Below are positions 59,301 through 62,300 of a DNA stretch of 64,000 nucleotides, piece by piece. Location: assembly GCF_001571245.1 (NCBI RefSeq), contig NZ_BCTK01000001.1, positions 682,001 to 746,000 of the forward strand, written 5' to 3'. Source of the DNA: Achromobacter piechaudii NBRC 102461. GTDB taxonomy: Bacteria; Pseudomonadota; Gammaproteobacteria; Burkholderiales; Burkholderiaceae_B. Numbering within the stretch: position 1 is the first letter of the stretch; the number at the start of each line of letters is the position of its first letter. Under the pieces are notes generated by a model that was not told the DNA's origin, did no database searches, and worked only from the letters and a program-made list of their open reading frames with translations. Made by a program: the position numbers and the translations under genes.

Positions 59301-62300
59301 CGCACGGGCGACGAGATCTATTTCCGTCAGTCAGTGGGCAATGTCCGCGCCGACACCGCGTACTACGCCATCGTGGGCGCGGACGGCACGATCCGTCTGG
59401 CGGCCACGCTGGCTGACGCGATGCTGTACCAGACCGGGGCCGGGCAGAACGACGGCCTGTTGGCGCTGTACCCCAACATGGGCGAGGCGATCACGCTGGC
59501 GTTCGATGCGTCCAGCCTGAACGGGGCGGGTGTGCAGGCATACACGCGCACCTACACGCAGCGCGCCGATGCGCCCGCGCAGACGGCGGCCGACATTGCG
59601 CTGTACGGTCAGACCTACAACGCGGGTTACTTCTTCTACTTCTCGACGGCCACGTTGCGCAACATCGAGAACAACCTGCTGTATCCGGTGTCTGCGGCCA
59701 TCAACGAACAGGTCTTCGACGTGGACAGCGACGCCGATGGCGCGCCGCCCGTGGACCGGTTCCTGAACATCAAGGCGGGCGGTGGCATCGTGCTGCGCAC
59801 CTCGGGCCAGGGTTCGATCGGCGCGGAGCTGGGCGACTACACGCTGCAACTGCCTAACCTGGCGGGCCTGTCGGACGACGAGCGCGCCAACGTGTTCGAC
59901 TCGCTGCCGGAGGCCGACAAGGCCATCCTGTCGCGGGCGAACGCCGTCAACCTGGCGGGCGTGTATCACACGCTGTATCGCTACATCGGCCCGGCCGGCA
60001 CCACGCCGCTGGACCGCGCCAGCGTGGACTTCACCGATACGAGCCTGTGGCAGCGCTTCGAGCCGGTGTATTCGAACGACGCGTCGCTCAAGCTGGGCAC
60101 GACCTTGTCCGCCAACAGCGCGGTGCAGTTCCTGTTCGCAGACCGCTTCGGCCTGTACGAGAACAGCCGCGAGGTGTTCATCTACAACAGCAAGCTGCTG
60201 GAAGGCGCATCGGCGGGCGAGATCGGCCAGTGGCAGGCGAATCTTGCCGCCGCGCGCGCCAACGGCGTGCAGGTGGTGGATATCGGCAGCGGCTTCCTCG
60301 ATCCGGTCTGGAAGCCGGTCAACGTGCCCTACATGGCGCAAGACGGCGCCAGCCCGCAGGCATTGTCCAGCGGCATGCTGGTGGGCGACATGCGCGACCC
60401 GCGCTACCTGACGCTCAAGCTCACGCGCTCGCTGGCAGTGCAGGCGGTCAATGGCGTGGTGTCCGCCTACAGCGACACCACCGTCGGGCTGGATTCGCCC
60501 AAGGGCAGCATCCGCCTGGGCGATATCCACGCCAAGGATGGCATCACCATCACGGTCAGCGCGCAGGGCGGCTCCATCATCGGCACCGATGCAGGCACGC
60601 TGGAAAGCGCCGGGCAGGTCAGCCTGGTGGCGCATCAGGACATCGTGGGCAGCACCCGCGATGCCGATGGCATCTACCAGTACGACGCCAGCCGTCATCT
60701 GCAATTGAGCCTGTCGGCCGGCCACGCGCTGTATGTGGAAGCGGGCGGCGTGGCGCGCGTATCGCAGTCGGGTGCGCAGGACCTGAACCTGGTCCTGGCC
60801 AACACCAAGGGCACGGCGGCGGGCGGGTCTTCGTACCAGACCGACGCCAACCTGCGCGTGGGTCAGGTGGTATCGGCGGGCAGCGTGACCTTGAAGGCGG
60901 GCTTGTCAATCCTGAACGCCACGTCCGACGGCCAGCGCCAGTACGCCAACGTCGTGTTGTCGGACCTGAGCGCCGCCGAGCTGGCGGGGCTGGGTTATGT
61001 CCGGGAAGTGGTGCTGATCGCCGGGCAGTCGGTGGGTCAGCTGGGGGCGGACGTGTCGCAGGAAGGCGCGCCGCTGCTGGTCAGCATCTCGGCCAGCGAT
61101 ACGCAGGCCACGCTGCGCGCCTCGGCGACGCAGGGCGTCAACCTGTACGCCATGCACGGCCTGCGCCTGGGCGGGATCGACGTGGTCGATGCCGGCGGTG
61201 CGCGCGGCGATGTGCGCATCTATGCGCTGGACGCCATCCTGAACGGCACGGCCTCAAACCAGGCCGCAATCACCGCCCGCAACGTGTGGCTGGAAACGCT
61301 GTCGGGCAGCGTGGGCGCGCTGGGTGCGCCGCTGCTGACCGATATGTCGGGCTATCTGGTGGCGTCCGCGCTGGGTTCGGTGTCGATCAGCCAGCTGGGC
61401 GCGCACGATCTGGTGCTGGCAAGGGTGGAGTCGCGCTCACGCGACGAGGTCCATCTGAGCAGCGAGGCCAGCATCGTCAACGACAAGACGGCGCAGCCGG
61501 GCCTGTCGGCCACGCGCGGCGACGCGGTGGTGACGGGCGGCAGCCTGTACTTCGTGGCGGGCGGCTCGGTGGGCGGCTATGCGCTGCCCGATACGGCCGG
61601 CGCGGCGGTCAACGACGCGCTGATCGTGGCGGCGGTGGGCGCGCAATCGACCATCAATGTGCAAGCGGTGGGCGACGTGGCGCTGGTGCAAGCCGGCGCG
61701 GCGACCGATGCGCAAGGCGTATCGCAGGCGCTGTCGTTCAATGTGGGCCAGATTCAGGTGCGCAACGCCTGGCTGGTGGCGCGTCATGAAGGCGCGCAGG
61801 CGGGCACGTCGGGCGACATCGTCATCGCGCCCGATGCCGTCATCAGCGCGGCAGGCGTCTTGAGCCTGTTGGCGGGCAACAACCTGTCGGTCGCGGGCCG
61901 CAGCGGTTTGCAGGCGGGCGGTCTGGTCCAGGCGGGCCAGCGCATGAACCTGCGCGTGGACCGCGACGACCGTGGCGCAGCCGGCTATGGCAAGGCGTCC
62001 GTCGTGGACGTGAACGGCCGCCTGTTGGCGCCCGAGGTCTACGTGTACGGCAGCGACAGCGGCGACAACACCATCAGCTTCGGCGCCAGTGCCGAGGTCG
62101 GTGGTGCGCTGGACGGCAACGGCGCGTTGACGCAGGGCGACCTGCTGGACGTGACGGGCGGCTCGGGTCAGGACACTGTGCAGGTCAATGCGCTGCTGAT
62201 CAATCAGCAGCAGAGCATGGTGCGGACCCTGGGCGGCGACGACTCGGTGACGTTCGCCGACACCACGGTGCGCGGCGCGGTGACCGTGCTGATGGGCGCA